Shown here: positions 13,779-19,537 of the stretch, piece after piece
Position numbering within the stretch: position 1 is the first letter of the stretch
How the letters are laid out: each line of letters starts with the position of its first letter
Source of the DNA: DASTGO01 sp035719045
Lineage (GTDB): Bacteria; Actinomycetota; Actinomycetes; Actinomycetales; Kineosporiaceae
Direction: 5' to 3'
Assembly: GCA_035719045.1 (NCBI GenBank)
Contig: DASTGO010000069.1
Coordinates: 1-19,537 of the forward strand
Length of the DNA: 19,537 bases
Position numbers and translations under genes: made by a program
Notes under the pieces: model-generated
Database searches by the model: none
The model's input: only the letters and a program-made list of their open reading frames with translations
What the model was told of the DNA's origin: nothing

Positions 13779-14396
13779 TCAGTACCCCGCTCGCCCGCCC
13801 TCATGCGAGCCGACCTCCGCCCGGGGAGCCATCGCCCGGGCCGACCAGTCGGACGCGCTCAGCCGGTACAGCACATGCGGGCGCAGCGGATGGCCCCGCG
13901 GCAGCAGGGGGTGCTCGAAGTCCTCGGCGGGATCGCTGGTCATCCCGAGCCGGCGCATCACGCCGACCGAACGTTCGTTGCCCTTCGTCGTGATCGACAC
14001 GACCTCCATCAGGCCCGCGCAGATGAACGCGTAGCGCAGGGCGGCCTCGGCGGCCTCGGTGGCGTACCCGTGACCCCAGGCGTGCCGGGCGAACCGCCAG
14101 CCCACCTCGACCGCCGGGGTGAAGTGCGCCGGGAAGGTCTGCACGGCAAGGCCGGTGAAGCCGAGGAACTGTCCGGTGGCCTCGGCCTCCACCGCCCACA
14201 GCCCGAAGCCGTGCCGCGCGAAACCTGCCTCGATCCGGTCCAGGAAGGCGTCACTGGACGCCCGGTCCAGCGAGCCCCGAAGGTGACGGACCACCTCCGG
14301 GTCCGCGTTCATGGCGGCGAACGGTTCACGATCCCCGTCGCGCCAACGGCGAAGGATCAACCGGTCGGTGGTGAGCATGCGGCCCCTCATGTCCAT
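13779..14396 (-). CDS. GNAT-family N-acetyltransferase (RimJ/RimL-like)
   Basis: The product of up to 205 residues begins MDMRGRMLTTDRLILRRWRD, the LxTxRLxLRxW opening of RimJ/RimL-type acetyltransferases, which transfer acetyl from acetyl-CoA to an amino group. The acetyl-CoA loop is visible as VGWRFARHAWGHGYATEA (R-x-x-W-G-x-G-x-A), and the later TTKGNERSVGVMRRLGM is the family's N-x-x-S-x-x-x-x-x-x-x-G-M segment. The substrate cannot be predicted. ATG 14378 (MLTTDR) with its own GAGGGG is an equally good start, giving 199 residues. It is 82 bp upstream of cheB on the same strand and could share a transcript. The last 15 residues are not part of the domain. Confidence 0.9.
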   Translation of the reverse strand: MDMRGRMLTTDRLILRRWRDGDREPFAAMNADPEVVRHLRGSLDRASSDAFLDRIEAGFARHGFGLWAVEAEATGQFLGFTGLAVQTFPAHFTPAVEVGWRFARHAWGHGYATEAAEAALRYAFICAGLMEVVSITTKGNERSVGVMRRLGMTSDPAEDFEHPLLPRGHPLRPHVLYRLSASDWSARAMAPRAEVGSHEGGRAGY

Positions 14397-14560
14397 GCGG
14401 AACGTCCCTCACCGCGCACACCCTGGGCCGGGGGTGCGTCAGCAGGCCGCGGGAACTTCCCACGGACCCCGGACGCCGGCGCGGAGATCACACGGTAGCC
14501 CACCCGGAGCCGATCGCCCAGGGGACTGCGGCCCCGGAACGCGCAGCTGAACCCTCACAG

Positions 14561-14743
14561 TCAGTCGTCGTCAGGGTCCGGCGGATCACCGGCCGAGTGG
14601 TGCGGCTGCTCGGCCGGTGGCTTGCCGATCGAGGACAGGGCATCGTTCTGCCCGCTGCGCAACAGCAGCCAGGCGAGCACGGCGAGCAGTCCGAGGAAGA
14701 TTCCCCAGCCCAGCAACAGGTCCAGCCCGTCGGTCTCGATCAT
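14561..14743 (-). CDS. 60-residue single-helix membrane protein
   Basis: The N-terminus (MIETDGLD) is followed by one transmembrane helix (LLLGWGIFLGLLAVLAWLLL, about 9-28) and an acidic, Pro-rich cytoplasmic-type tail ending DPPDPDDD. I recognise no family. Its ATG overlaps the stop of the preceding PRC-barrel gene in an ATGA arrangement, which strongly suggests translational coupling and a shared function. It ends the five-gene cluster that starts at the lipoprotein gene. Confidence 0.7.
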   Translation of the reverse strand: MIETDGLDLLLGWGIFLGLLAVLAWLLLRSGQNDALSSIGKPPAEQPHHSAGDPPDPDDD

Positions 14744-15117
14744 TCCGGCTGCCCTGCCACGTCATCGCGTGCCCCGGGGTCGCCCCCGCCGTCCCGCAGC
14801 GACCGCAACTGCCTGGCACTGCTGCGGATCCGGATCACGCGGCCCTCCACGGCGACCACATCCCGCCACGGGACCAGCAGGACCCGCCGGGCCAGCCGGG
14901 AGAACAGCCACGGCAACGGCCACGGGCCGCGGACGTCGCCGGTGGCGTAGCCCAGCCGGTCCCCGACCCCGGCGGTGCCGGTGATCAGGGTGTCCAGCCG
15001 GTACCCGATCAGGCCGTGGGCGTGCGGTCCGGCCACCAGGCGCAGATCGTGGACGGTCCCGACCACCTGCCCGTCCCGGTCGACCACCCGGGCACCGATG
15101 AGCTGGACGGCTCTCAT
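14740..15117 (-). CDS. PRC-barrel-like protein (second of the pair)
   Basis: The 125-residue product starts MRAVQLIGARVVDRDGQVVG and continues TVHDLRLV, the small beta-barrel opening of PRC-barrel proteins (strand - turn - D-x-x-G-x-x-V-G-x-V-x-D-L). A middle segment (GYATGDVRGPWPLPWLFSRL) lacks a clear match, and RVLLVPWRDVVAVEGRVIRI looks like the closing strands of the barrel. PRC barrels are protein- or RNA-binding modules with varied roles. The ATG overlaps the stop of the upstream gene (ATGA), and its own stop overlaps the next ATG in the same way. The two PRC-barrel genes may encode subunits of one complex; this is inference. Confidence 0.75.
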   Translation of the reverse strand: MRAVQLIGARVVDRDGQVVGTVHDLRLVAGPHAHGLIGYRLDTLITGTAGVGDRLGYATGDVRGPWPLPWLFSRLARRVLLVPWRDVVAVEGRVIRIRSSARQLRSLRDGGGDPGARDDVAGQPE

Positions 15118-15560
15118 CGCCTGCTCCGCGAGGGGCGGCCGCTGCCCGGGATCCGGCGGACGATCTTCTCCCGGGTCCAGTACGCCAGCGCCAGCGTCCC
15201 GACGGCGTCCCGGTGCATGCGCAACCGCAGGCCCGACGGCTGCGCCCCGGCGACCTCCGCGACCGGGATCCTGGCCGGCTCGGTGTCCGCGGTGTTGCGC
15301 ATCCGCAGGCCGATCACGCTCCACCAGACCCCGAGCCGCCCACCGATCCGCGGACCCATCGCCGCCGGCCCGCACAGCAGCCCGGTCAGTTCCGGTGCCG
15401 CACCGGGCGCGGGATCGGTCAGCTCCAGGTCGTCCACCGTGCCCACCACCACCCCGTCGACGTCGAGGATCTGCCGGTCCAGCAGCCACCGGTCCACGTC
15501 GAGCCGGTGCGGGAACCCGTACCGGACGCCCAGGTCGTGCGTCCCGCCGTCCGCCGTCAT
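15114..15560 (-). CDS. PRC-barrel-like protein (first of the pair)
   Basis: The 148-residue product has the PRC-barrel pattern near its N-terminus: RWLLDRQILDVDGVVVGTVD, then DLELTDP. Later segments PARIPVAEVAGAQPSGLRLR and the basic tail REKIVRRIPGSGRPSRSRR suggest a second, less clear barrel-like part and a charged C-terminus. ATG 15560 is preferred over the in-frame GTG 15569 because GAGGTGGG upstream is then well spaced. It begins 10 bp after the transporter stop, and its ribosome binding site overlaps that stop. This makes an operon with the Nramp-related gene very likely. Confidence 0.75.
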   Translation of the reverse strand: MTADGGTHDLGVRYGFPHRLDVDRWLLDRQILDVDGVVVGTVDDLELTDPAPGAAPELTGLLCGPAAMGPRIGGRLGVWWSVIGLRMRNTADTEPARIPVAEVAGAQPSGLRLRMHRDAVGTLALAYWTREKIVRRIPGSGRPSRSRR

Positions 15561-15570
15561 CCCACCCACC

Positions 15571-16821
15571 TCACTGCCCCGCCTTGGTGAGGAACAGCAA
15601 CGGGATGCTGATCACCGAGACGACGACCATCACCACGAGGAACACCACGCCGAGGGTGTTCGCCCACGGCCCGTTCACGTACCGGCCCATCGCGGACCGG
15701 TCGTTGGCCACGACGAGGATCGGGAAGTACGTCAACGGGATCGCCGCGGCTCCCAGCACCACGGACACGATCGTGAGCTGTACCGGGTCGATCGTCGTCA
15801 GCATCAGCGCCGTCGCGGCGATGATCCCGGCGAGCATGACGACGTGGAACCGCGGCGCCTGCGCCGGGCGGCGGAACTTGCCCCAGGTCCAGCCGAAGTA
15901 CTGCGCGGCGCTGTAGCCCAGGCTCAGCGCGCATTCCGCGGCCGCGGCGAACGTCGCGGCGAAGAAGCCCAGCAGCATGACCAGCAGCCCGACCCGGCCC
16001 AGGGCCGCCACGACCGGCAGCCCGACCTGTTCCAGCCGCTGCACGTCCACCCCACGCGGCTGCAGGACGGGCACCGCACAGGCCATGATGGCCAGGCTGA
16101 GCACCATCCCGAGCGGGAAGCCGACGAACACGTTGAGCCGCATCTCGCCGAGATCCCGGCGCCGCCAGCCCTCCTCCACCCCGCCGGAGGAGAAGAACAC
16201 CACCTGGTAGGGCACCACGGCCGAGCCGATGAGGCTGATCGCGAAGAACAGCCAGGTCGCCAGGCCCTCGTCCGGCGGGACGGCAGGCTGCGCCGCCTGG
16301 GACAGCAACTCCTGCCAGGGCACCGGAAGGGCGAACAGGGCGACCACGAACACCACGAGGGCGAGCCCGAGCAGTCCCAGCACCCGCTCCATGACCCCGA
16401 ACGGCACCCGCCAGATGACCAGCCAGGTGGCCAGCCCCACCACCGGAACCCAGATCACGTAGCTGATCCCGCTGCCCAGTTGCAGGGTGATCCCGGCGCC
16501 GCCGATCTCGGCCGCCATGGTCAGCCCGGTGAGCAGCAGCGCGGCAGCCAGGTTGACCAGCCCGGCACGCACCCCGAGCCGTTCCCGGACCAGGTTGAAG
16601 GTGGCCCGCTGGGTGACCGCCACCACCCGTCCGGCCATCTCCCCGTACAGGCCCATCCCGATCGTGCCGAAGACCAGCGCCCAGGCCAGCGACATGCCGA
16701 ACCGGGCACCGGCCAGCCCCGAGGTGACGATGTTGCCGATGTCGACGAAACCGCCGATCGCCGTCATCACCCCGAGGGCCACCCCCAGGAGCCGTTTCCA
16801 TCCCCGGCCCAGCCCGGTCAC
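15571..16821 (-). CDS. Nramp-related divalent metal transporter
   Basis: The 416-residue polytopic membrane protein has about 11 hydrophobic segments in the Nramp arrangement. Canonical Nramp transporters import Mn2+/Fe2+ with protons, using a DPGN motif in helix 1 and an MPH motif in helix 6. Here helix 1 has DIGN (27-30), keeping Asp and Asn, and helix 6 reads SAVVPYQVVFFSSG, with Val203 and Tyr205 where Met and His would be expected. LYGEMAGRVV (58-67) fits helix 3. Loss of the soft Met ligand suggests a changed ion preference, perhaps Mg2+ or another hard ion, as reported for other divergent members. The start is GTG 16821 (GAGGGGG four bases upstream); the frame is open 54 codons further, but that part is Arg/Gly-rich. 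Downstream are two PRC-barrel genes. Confidence 0.88.
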   Translation of the reverse strand: MTGLGRGWKRLLGVALGVMTAIGGFVDIGNIVTSGLAGARFGMSLAWALVFGTIGMGLYGEMAGRVVAVTQRATFNLVRERLGVRAGLVNLAAALLLTGLTMAAEIGGAGITLQLGSGISYVIWVPVVGLATWLVIWRVPFGVMERVLGLLGLALVVFVVALFALPVPWQELLSQAAQPAVPPDEGLATWLFFAISLIGSAVVPYQVVFFSSGGVEEGWRRRDLGEMRLNVFVGFPLGMVLSLAIMACAVPVLQPRGVDVQRLEQVGLPVVAALGRVGLLVMLLGFFAATFAAAAECALSLGYSAAQYFGWTWGKFRRPAQAPRFHVVMLAGIIAATALMLTTIDPVQLTIVSVVLGAAAIPLTYFPILVVANDRSAMGRYVNGPWANTLGVVFLVVMVVVSVISIPLLFLTKAGQ

Positions 16822-16849
16822 GGCGCCCCCTCGCCGGCGCTCGTCGCCA

Positions 16850-16900
16850 CCGTGAGCCCCGCGGACTGCCTGTCGGTTCGCTCGCTGCGCTGGCTCACGG
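16850..16900. repeat. 9-bp inverted repeat flanking 33 bp between lipoprotein and transporter genes
   Basis: CCGTGAGCC (16850-16858) and GGCTCACGG (16892-16900) are perfect inverse complements, and the right arm covers the lipoprotein stop codon. On the minus strand the middle reads AGCGCAGCGAGCGAACCGAC, a phrase I associate with small repeated sequences in actinobacterial genomes. It could be an RNA stem or a short dispersed element. Confidence 0.5.
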
Positions 16901-17371
16901 GATCCCCCGCCGCAGCCGGTCCAGGGTGTCGGCGTCCGCCTCCAACTGGCGCAACGACTCCCGGACCGCCCCGGCATCACCACGTCGCTGGGCGATCCGC
17001 AGCGCCTGCAACCCGTCCACGGCGCTGCTCAGCGGCGCGTCCAGCTGCCGGCGCAGGCGGTCAGCGGCGGCGTCCGGCGGCTGGCGGGAGTCGAAGGTGG
17101 TCTGCGCCGACCCGGCGTCGGTCTCCGCATCGGAGACGGTGGTGTCGCTGAACGGCGCCAGTGAGCGCCCGTCGAGCTCGGCCTCGGCGGCCAGGGTCGC
17201 GGTCCGCACGATGCTGCTCACGGCCTGGGCGGTCAGCTGTGCCTGCCGCCGGTAGGCGCCGCCGTCCGGGGTGGGTCCGGCGCATCCGGCGATCGCCGCG
17301 CAACCGACGGCCAGCAGCAGACCCGCCGGGAGACTCGTTGACGGCACAGCCCTGCCGTACCCGGCGACCAC
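16895..17371 (-). CDS. Small lipoprotein of unknown function
   Basis: From GTG 17371 (GAGGGA eight bases upstream) the product is 158 residues. The n-region MVAGYGRAVPSTS, hydrophobic core LPAGLLLAVGC and lipobox AIAGC (Cys30) form a lipoprotein signal, so it is probably anchored on the outer face of the membrane. The mature part is Ala/Asp/Arg-rich and mostly helical (SSIVRTATLAAEAELDGRSL; ADRLRRQLDAPLSSAVDGLQ; ESLRQLEADADTLDRLRRG). No family is recognised. It is 73 bp upstream of the Nramp-related gene on the same strand and is the first gene of the cluster, so an accessory role with that transporter is possible. Confidence 0.65.
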   Translation of the reverse strand: MVAGYGRAVPSTSLPAGLLLAVGCAAIAGCAGPTPDGGAYRRQAQLTAQAVSSIVRTATLAAEAELDGRSLAPFSDTTVSDAETDAGSAQTTFDSRQPPDAAADRLRRQLDAPLSSAVDGLQALRIAQRRGDAGAVRESLRQLEADADTLDRLRRGIP

Positions 17372-17557
17372 GGGGGTTATCCCTCGGCGGTCGCCACCGT
17401 CTCTTGTCTGAGTCCCCTCCTGCCCCTGAAGCCGTCCTGCGGCCCCGCCACACAACTGCACCTCCGACCGCCCGTCCCGCACGGGCCGCGGGGCGGGCGA
17501 TCGGGCGTCCCTGTGCCGGGACGCGGCCGCGGTCGGCGCGGTCGCGGATGGGGACGG

Positions 17558-17791
17558 TCAGCCGAGCCGGGACCTCAGCAGGTGCTTCGCCTGCTCGGCA
17601 CCCTTGCGGCTGTCGGCCTGCGCCTTGCGGAACAGTTCCGCGGTCTCGGTGTCACCCTCGCGTTCGGCGTCGGCGATGAAGTTCTCCAGCCGCAACGCGT
17701 TCTTCAGGCAGGCCTCGGTGAACCAGATCAGGTCGTAGGTGCGGTCCTGGGTGCCGGTGTGCTGCCCGGTCTCGACATTCGGGTGCGTCAT
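17558..17791 (-). CDS. 77-residue helical protein (conserved hypothetical)
   Basis: After a short polar N-terminus, GTQDRTYDLIWFTEACLKNA is followed by long amphipathic helices (RLENFIADAEREGDTETAEL; FRKAQADSRKGAEQAKHLL). The pattern TQDxTYxLIxxxxxxLxxA...YIxDAExxGDxExAxxFRxxQxxxRxxAExAKxLL resembles a small, widely distributed two-helix family I recall from actinobacteria and cyanobacteria. Its function is not known, although the helices are vaguely ferritin-like. ATG 17791 has a strong AAGGAGA upstream. It lies 87 bp downstream of the hemerythrin gene on the same strand, so they may be cotranscribed. Confidence 0.75.
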   Translation of the reverse strand: MTHPNVETGQHTGTQDRTYDLIWFTEACLKNALRLENFIADAEREGDTETAELFRKAQADSRKGAEQAKHLLRSRLG

Positions 17792-17878
17792 GATGCTCTC
17801 CTTCTCGTGCGCAACTGGGTCGCCGGTGCGGCCAGCGTCTTGACCTTGCCGGCGCGAGGGTGTGGCCGGGTGGCCGCC

Positions 17879-18442
17879 CTACGAGGTCGCCTTGCTGATG
17901 GCGTCGCGGGCCCGGTCCACCAGGGAGGCGAACGGGCCGATCGTCCACTGCGCCGTCGTCGAGCCGGCGGCACCCGGATGCGGGTGGGTGGGAGCGATCC
18001 GCTCCGCGGCCAGCAGCGCCTTGCCCATGCTCGCCCGCTTGTCGGCGGAGGTGTTCGCCTGCACCTGCGGGAACTCCTCCAGTTCCTCCCGCTCGGAATG
18101 CTGCAGCACGGCCCGCTCGAAGCCGGCGAACATGGCGTCGAAGTCGGCGGAGGCGACGTCGAGCTTCTCCAGTTCGGCCAGCACGTGAGTCGCCTCGTCC
18201 TCCTCGGCGTTGCGTGCCTGCGCCACCTGCTCGTTGCCCGCGGACCGGCTGACCGGCCGCAGCACCATCTCCTCGGCGGTCTCGTGGGCGGCCAGCAGGG
18301 CGCGCAACTCGTCGAAGGTCTGGCGCTTGTGCTCGCCGTCGGCGGTGTGGATCTCGGCCATCAGGCCCTTCACCCGCTCGTGCTGCTTGAGCAGGATCGT
18401 GATGACGTCCTCGCCCTGCATCATCGGGGATTGCTCGCTCAT
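17879..18442 (-). CDS. Hemerythrin HHE cation-binding domain protein
   Basis: From ATG 18442 (AGGAGGGAGAGG directly upstream) the product is 187 residues. The four-helix HHE arrangement is clear: LLKQHERVKGLMAEI (His21), LLAAHETAEEMVLRP (His53, Glu57), EDEATHVLAELEKL (His86) and AVLQHSEREELEEFP (His115, Glu119). These residues bind a di-iron centre that senses or holds O2, NO or iron. The C-terminal 60 residues (HPGAAGSTTAQWTIGPF and onward) are a usual extension in actinobacterial members. The frame stays open 43 codons upstream, but that part lacks conservation. It is divergent from the DUF4240 gene, with about 140 bp for both promoters. A stress or redox role is likely. Confidence 0.9.
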   Translation of the reverse strand: MSEQSPMMQGEDVITILLKQHERVKGLMAEIHTADGEHKRQTFDELRALLAAHETAEEMVLRPVSRSAGNEQVAQARNAEEDEATHVLAELEKLDVASADFDAMFAGFERAVLQHSEREELEEFPQVQANTSADKRASMGKALLAAERIAPTHPHPGAAGSTTAQWTIGPFASLVDRARDAISKATS

Positions 18443-18582
18443 CGCCTCTCCCTCCTGCGCAGCCGGTACCGCTGCACCGGCCTCCTCGCGGTCCCAGTTC
18501 CACGCCGCGGGGTGGGGCAAACCCGGGCGGACGGAGCGCGGATCCGTCCGCGCGGGGTGGGGTTGTGGCATGCTCGCGGACC

Positions 18583-19236
18583 ATGCGGACCGACACCTTC
18601 TGGGACGTCGTGGAGGCCGCCCGGGCCCAGGTCACCGACCCGGTGCGCGAGCCGGAGCGGGTGGCCGAAGCGCTCGTCGAGCAGCTGGTCACCCTGCCCG
18701 CGGACGAGATCGTGGCCTTCCAGCTGGTGCTCGACGAACTGCTGCGCGCCTCCTACCGCTGGGATCTGTGGGCCGCGGCCTACCTGGTGAACGGCGGCTG
18801 CAGCGACGACGGCTTCGACTACTTCCGTGGCTGGCTGGTGGCGCAGGGCCGGACCGTCTGGGAGGCGGCGCTGGCCGACCCGGACTCCCTGGCCGAGCTG
18901 GTGACGGCCGGCCGTCCCGAGATCGCCGAGTGCGAGGAACTGCTTGAGGCGGCGGCCGGGGCGTTCGCCCGGGTGACCGGGCGGGACGAGGAGGCCTTCT
19001 TCGACCTGATCGACGAGCGGGAACCCGCCCTGTCCGACCTGCCCGCGTCGCCCGCCGGTCCGGGTGAGGGCGGCCCGGGTGATGCCGGGCCGGATCAGGG
19101 CGGTCCGGGTGAGGGCGGCGGCTGGCCGCTGCCCGGGCTGGATCCCTCGGGCGAGGAGTTCGACTTCGACGACGCCGGCGAGCTGGCCGCCCGGCTGCCC
19201 CGGCTGAGCGCGCTGTACCTCCCCCAGGAGGGCTGA
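18583..19236 (+). CDS. DUF4240 domain-containing protein
   Basis: The 217-residue product starts MRTDTFWDVVEAARAQ and continues with a helical domain including LVTLPADEIVAFQLVLDELL, WDLWAAAYLVNGGCSDDGFD and YFRGWLVAQGRTVWEAALAD. The phrases VNGGCSDDGFDYFRGWLVAQ and FDDAGELAARLPRL are typical of DUF4240, a family of unknown function in Gram-positive bacteria. Residues 155-182 are a Gly/Pro linker made of repeated GPGEGG-like units. ATG 18583 fits the family start; ATG 18565 is possible but less likely. It converges with the dehydrogenase gene, with only 7 bp between the stops. Confidence 0.85.
   Translation: MRTDTFWDVVEAARAQVTDPVREPERVAEALVEQLVTLPADEIVAFQLVLDELLRASYRWDLWAAAYLVNGGCSDDGFDYFRGWLVAQGRTVWEAALADPDSLAELVTAGRPEIAECEELLEAAAGAFARVTGRDEEAFFDLIDEREPALSDLPASPAGPGEGGPGDAGPDQGGPGEGGGWPLPGLDPSGEEFDFDDAGELAARLPRLSALYLPQEG
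19057..19119 (+). repeat. 18-bp direct repeats in the DUF4240 linker
   Basis: GGTCCGGGTGAGGGCGGC occurs at 19057-19074 and 19102-19119 (45-bp period) with a diverged partial copy between, encoding the flexible GPGEGG units. Confidence 0.8.
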
Positions 19237-19243
19237 GGACCAG

Positions 19244-19537
19244 TCAGGGCCAGGAGCTCTCCACGCCGGAGCACACCACCAGCTCCCGCAGTTCGACCCC
19301 GGGCGGCCGGGTGAGCGCGAACACCACCGCCTCGGCCACGTCGCCGGGATCGGCGAGGACGGCGTCCGGGCCGGGCCGGTACTGCTGCGGGCGCCCGTCG
19401 AAGAACGCCGTCCGCATCCCGCCGGGGATGAGCAGGGTGACCCCGACCTGCCCGGCGTTCTCCGCCGCCAGGGCGCGGGTGAAGCCGACGACGCCGAACT
19501 TCGAGGCACAGTAGGCGGTCGCGTCGCTGACCGCCCG
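19244..19537 (-). CDS. Short-chain dehydrogenase/reductase, C-terminal part (cut by window edge)
   Basis: Only the last 97 residues are inside the window. They begin with RAVSDATAYCASKFGVVGFT, which holds the SDR active-site Tyr and Lys (Y-x-x-x-K), and continue with VTLLIPGGMRTAFFD, the usual PG-x-x-T region after the cofactor site. DVAEAVVFALTRPPGVELRELVVCS is the normal C-terminal end of classical SDR enzymes, which oxidise or reduce small molecules with NAD(P). The substrate cannot be told from this part, and the N-terminal cofactor-binding motif is outside the window. The stop (19244-19246) is 7 bp from the DUF4240 stop, a tail-to-tail arrangement. Confidence 0.88.
   Translation of the reverse strand, partial: RAVSDATAYCASKFGVVGFTRALAAENAGQVGVTLLIPGGMRTAFFDGRPQQYRPGPDAVLADPGDVAEAVVFALTRPPGVELRELVVCSGVESSWP

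Noticed and set aside
14617..17151. Very long plus-strand open frame (844 codons) across the transporter cluster
   Set aside because: It is antisense to five minus-strand genes with clear domains and ribosome binding sites, and its product is His/Arg/Pro-rich without any domain. High GC removes stop codons on the opposite strand.

Overview
The window is about 70% GC by eye, with strong G/C preference at codon third positions, GTG starts and purine-rich GAGG-type ribosome binding sites. Its gene families (STAS and RsbW-like partner-switch proteins, PRC-barrel proteins, DUF4240, hemerythrin, PPK2) point to a soil- or rock-type actinobacterium (Actinomycetota). A Geodermatophilales/Frankiales-like lineage is only a guess. 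No rRNA, tRNA or CRISPR array was seen.

Positions 1-2480 look like an accessory, decaying stretch. The window opens inside an IS21-family insertion sequence: the first 14 codons of istA on the minus strand and its terminal repeats up to about 138. After it come almost 500 bp without an intact gene, an internally deleted remnant of a small helix-turn-helix protein, a small membrane protein, a DUF3800-like protein and a short HTH protein with a doubtful C-terminus.

Positions 2520-7300 hold an isoprenylcysteine methyltransferase-like membrane enzyme and a SpoIIAA-like protein (both minus), then a complete methyl-accepting chemotaxis protein with tandem HAMP-like repeats and a C-terminal RFEPF pentapeptide, then a STAS protein that seems to have lost its proper stop codon. 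Positions 7650-10540 (plus) hold a 55-residue membrane protein, a PPK2 polyphosphate kinase, a STAS anti-sigma-factor antagonist and an overlapping STAS-HATPase (RsbW-like) gene.

Positions 10595-14396 (minus) hold a GNAT acetyltransferase, a CheB methylesterase without a receiver domain, and a CheR methyltransferase fused to PAS - coiled coil - PAS. Together with the chemoreceptor this provides receptor methylation and demethylation, but no CheA, CheW or CheY is present. The surrounding STAS and RsbW-like genes suggest, as inference, that receptor methylation may be linked to a partner-switching stress response.

Positions 14561-17371 (minus) form a compact five-gene cluster: lipoprotein, Nramp-related transporter with non-canonical metal-site residues, two PRC-barrel proteins and a one-helix membrane protein. 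The last three are joined by ATGA start-stop overlaps. Positions 17558-19537 hold a small helical protein and a hemerythrin (minus), a DUF4240 protein (plus) and the C-terminal part of a short-chain dehydrogenase (minus) that runs out of the window.
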